DNA of 15,278 nucleotides from an uncultured Granulosicoccaceae bacterium (lineage in GTDB: Bacteria; Pseudomonadota; Gammaproteobacteria; Granulosicoccales; Granulosicoccaceae). The notes under the pieces were generated by a model, which saw nothing but the letters and a program-made list of their open reading frames with translations, made no database searches and was not told the origin of the DNA. The DNA lies in contig CALFBL010000252.1 of NCBI GenBank assembly GCA_937951695.1, positions 1 through 15,278 on the forward strand, read 5' to 3'. Shown here piece by piece: positions 15,051 to 15,278 of the stretch. Each line of letters opens with the position of its first letter. Position 1 is the stretch's first letter. The position numbers and the translations under genes were made by a program.

Positions 15051-15278
15051 ATGCACACATTGTCCCCGGTGAAGAGCGCCCGAACCCTTATAGGAAGATG
15101 CCGCGCCTTTGTGTCCCCAGCCGTTTTCAGAATCATCCCGTCGGCTGCCCCCAAAACTACCATGCGGGTCGCCATTCGGAGAGCTAGCAGAGCCGCCACC
15201 CGGGTCGCTCTGTTGGCCGCCGCCGTGACAGCGTGCAATCTACCGGTGACAGCTTACGCGGTCGAACCCGACAGTGAC
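15051..15278 (+). CDS. N-terminus of an exported protein, unknown function (3' end missing)
   Basis: The frame is open from ATG 15051 to the window end (76 codons). AGGA at 15042-15045 lies five bases before that ATG; alternatives are ATG 15045 and ATG 15162. The product has a long, Arg-rich N-region and then a short hydrophobic stretch (about 52-61). Two export readings exist: a lipobox-like VTAC with Cys62, or a signal peptidase I site after AYA70 (about AYA|VEPDSD). Starting at ATG 15162 would give a signal of normal length (about 33 residues) but no ribosome binding site is visible there. The gene follows yejF after 93 bases. The mature part seen is only eight or so residues, so no family can be named. 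Confidence 0.5.
   Translation, partial: MHTLSPVKSARTLIGRCRAFVSPAVFRIIPSAAPKTTMRVAIRRASRAATRVALLAAAVTACNLPVTAYAVEPDSD

Noticed and set aside
15032..15238. Minus-strand ORF of 68 codons opposite the last gene
   Set aside because: It covers the opposite strand of the signal-peptide coding region and is low in complexity (Ala, Arg, Thr); the plus-strand frame gives a sensible export signal.

Overview
The window reads as a chromosomal segment of a Gram-negative bacterium, most likely a gammaproteobacterium. The evidence is the close match of the right half to the enterobacterial yejABEF transporter, the Sec signal peptides and lipobox-type signals, and moderate GC with dense, co-directional genes. 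All genes lie on the + strand and genus-level assignment is not possible from the sequence. No tRNA, rRNA, CRISPR array, insertion sequence or integrase was seen.

Bases 1-4285 hold a double-strand-break repair pair of the AddAB/RecB type. First comes the C-terminal end of a PD-(D/E)XK nuclease with an Fe-S cysteine cluster, cut by the window edge. It overlaps a complete UvrD-family helicase-nuclease with all helicase motifs and its own C-terminal nuclease domain.

Bases 4366-9089 hold the most interesting region. A 30-codon ORF with a lipoprotein-type signal (mature peptide about eight residues) sits two bases before an XpaC-like membrane protein. A gap with a plausible promoter and an operator-like palindrome follows, then a TelA-family protein, an SPFH protein carrying a C-terminal GYF_2 domain, and a protein with two zinc ribbons and one C-terminal membrane segment. 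In Bacillus subtilis the xpaC-yaaN pair and the ydjFGHI operon are separate; here relatives of both appear joined in one row, without PspA or the TPM-domain protein YdjH. I infer a membrane-stress or membrane-organisation module that scaffolds proteins on the inner face of the cytoplasmic membrane. The function is not proven by the sequence.

Bases 9105-9170 hold a weak terminator and a nested stem-loop that separate this module from the next operon. Bases 9241-14957 encode a complete YejABEF-type peptide ABC importer: periplasmic binding protein, two permeases and one double-ATPase protein. yejB-yejE and yejE-yejF overlap by one base, and a hairpin in the yejA-yejB gap probably sets the ratio of binding protein to permease.

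The last 230 bases contain the start of another exported protein, cut by the window end, behind a perfect TTGACA hexamer that lacks a convincing -10 box.
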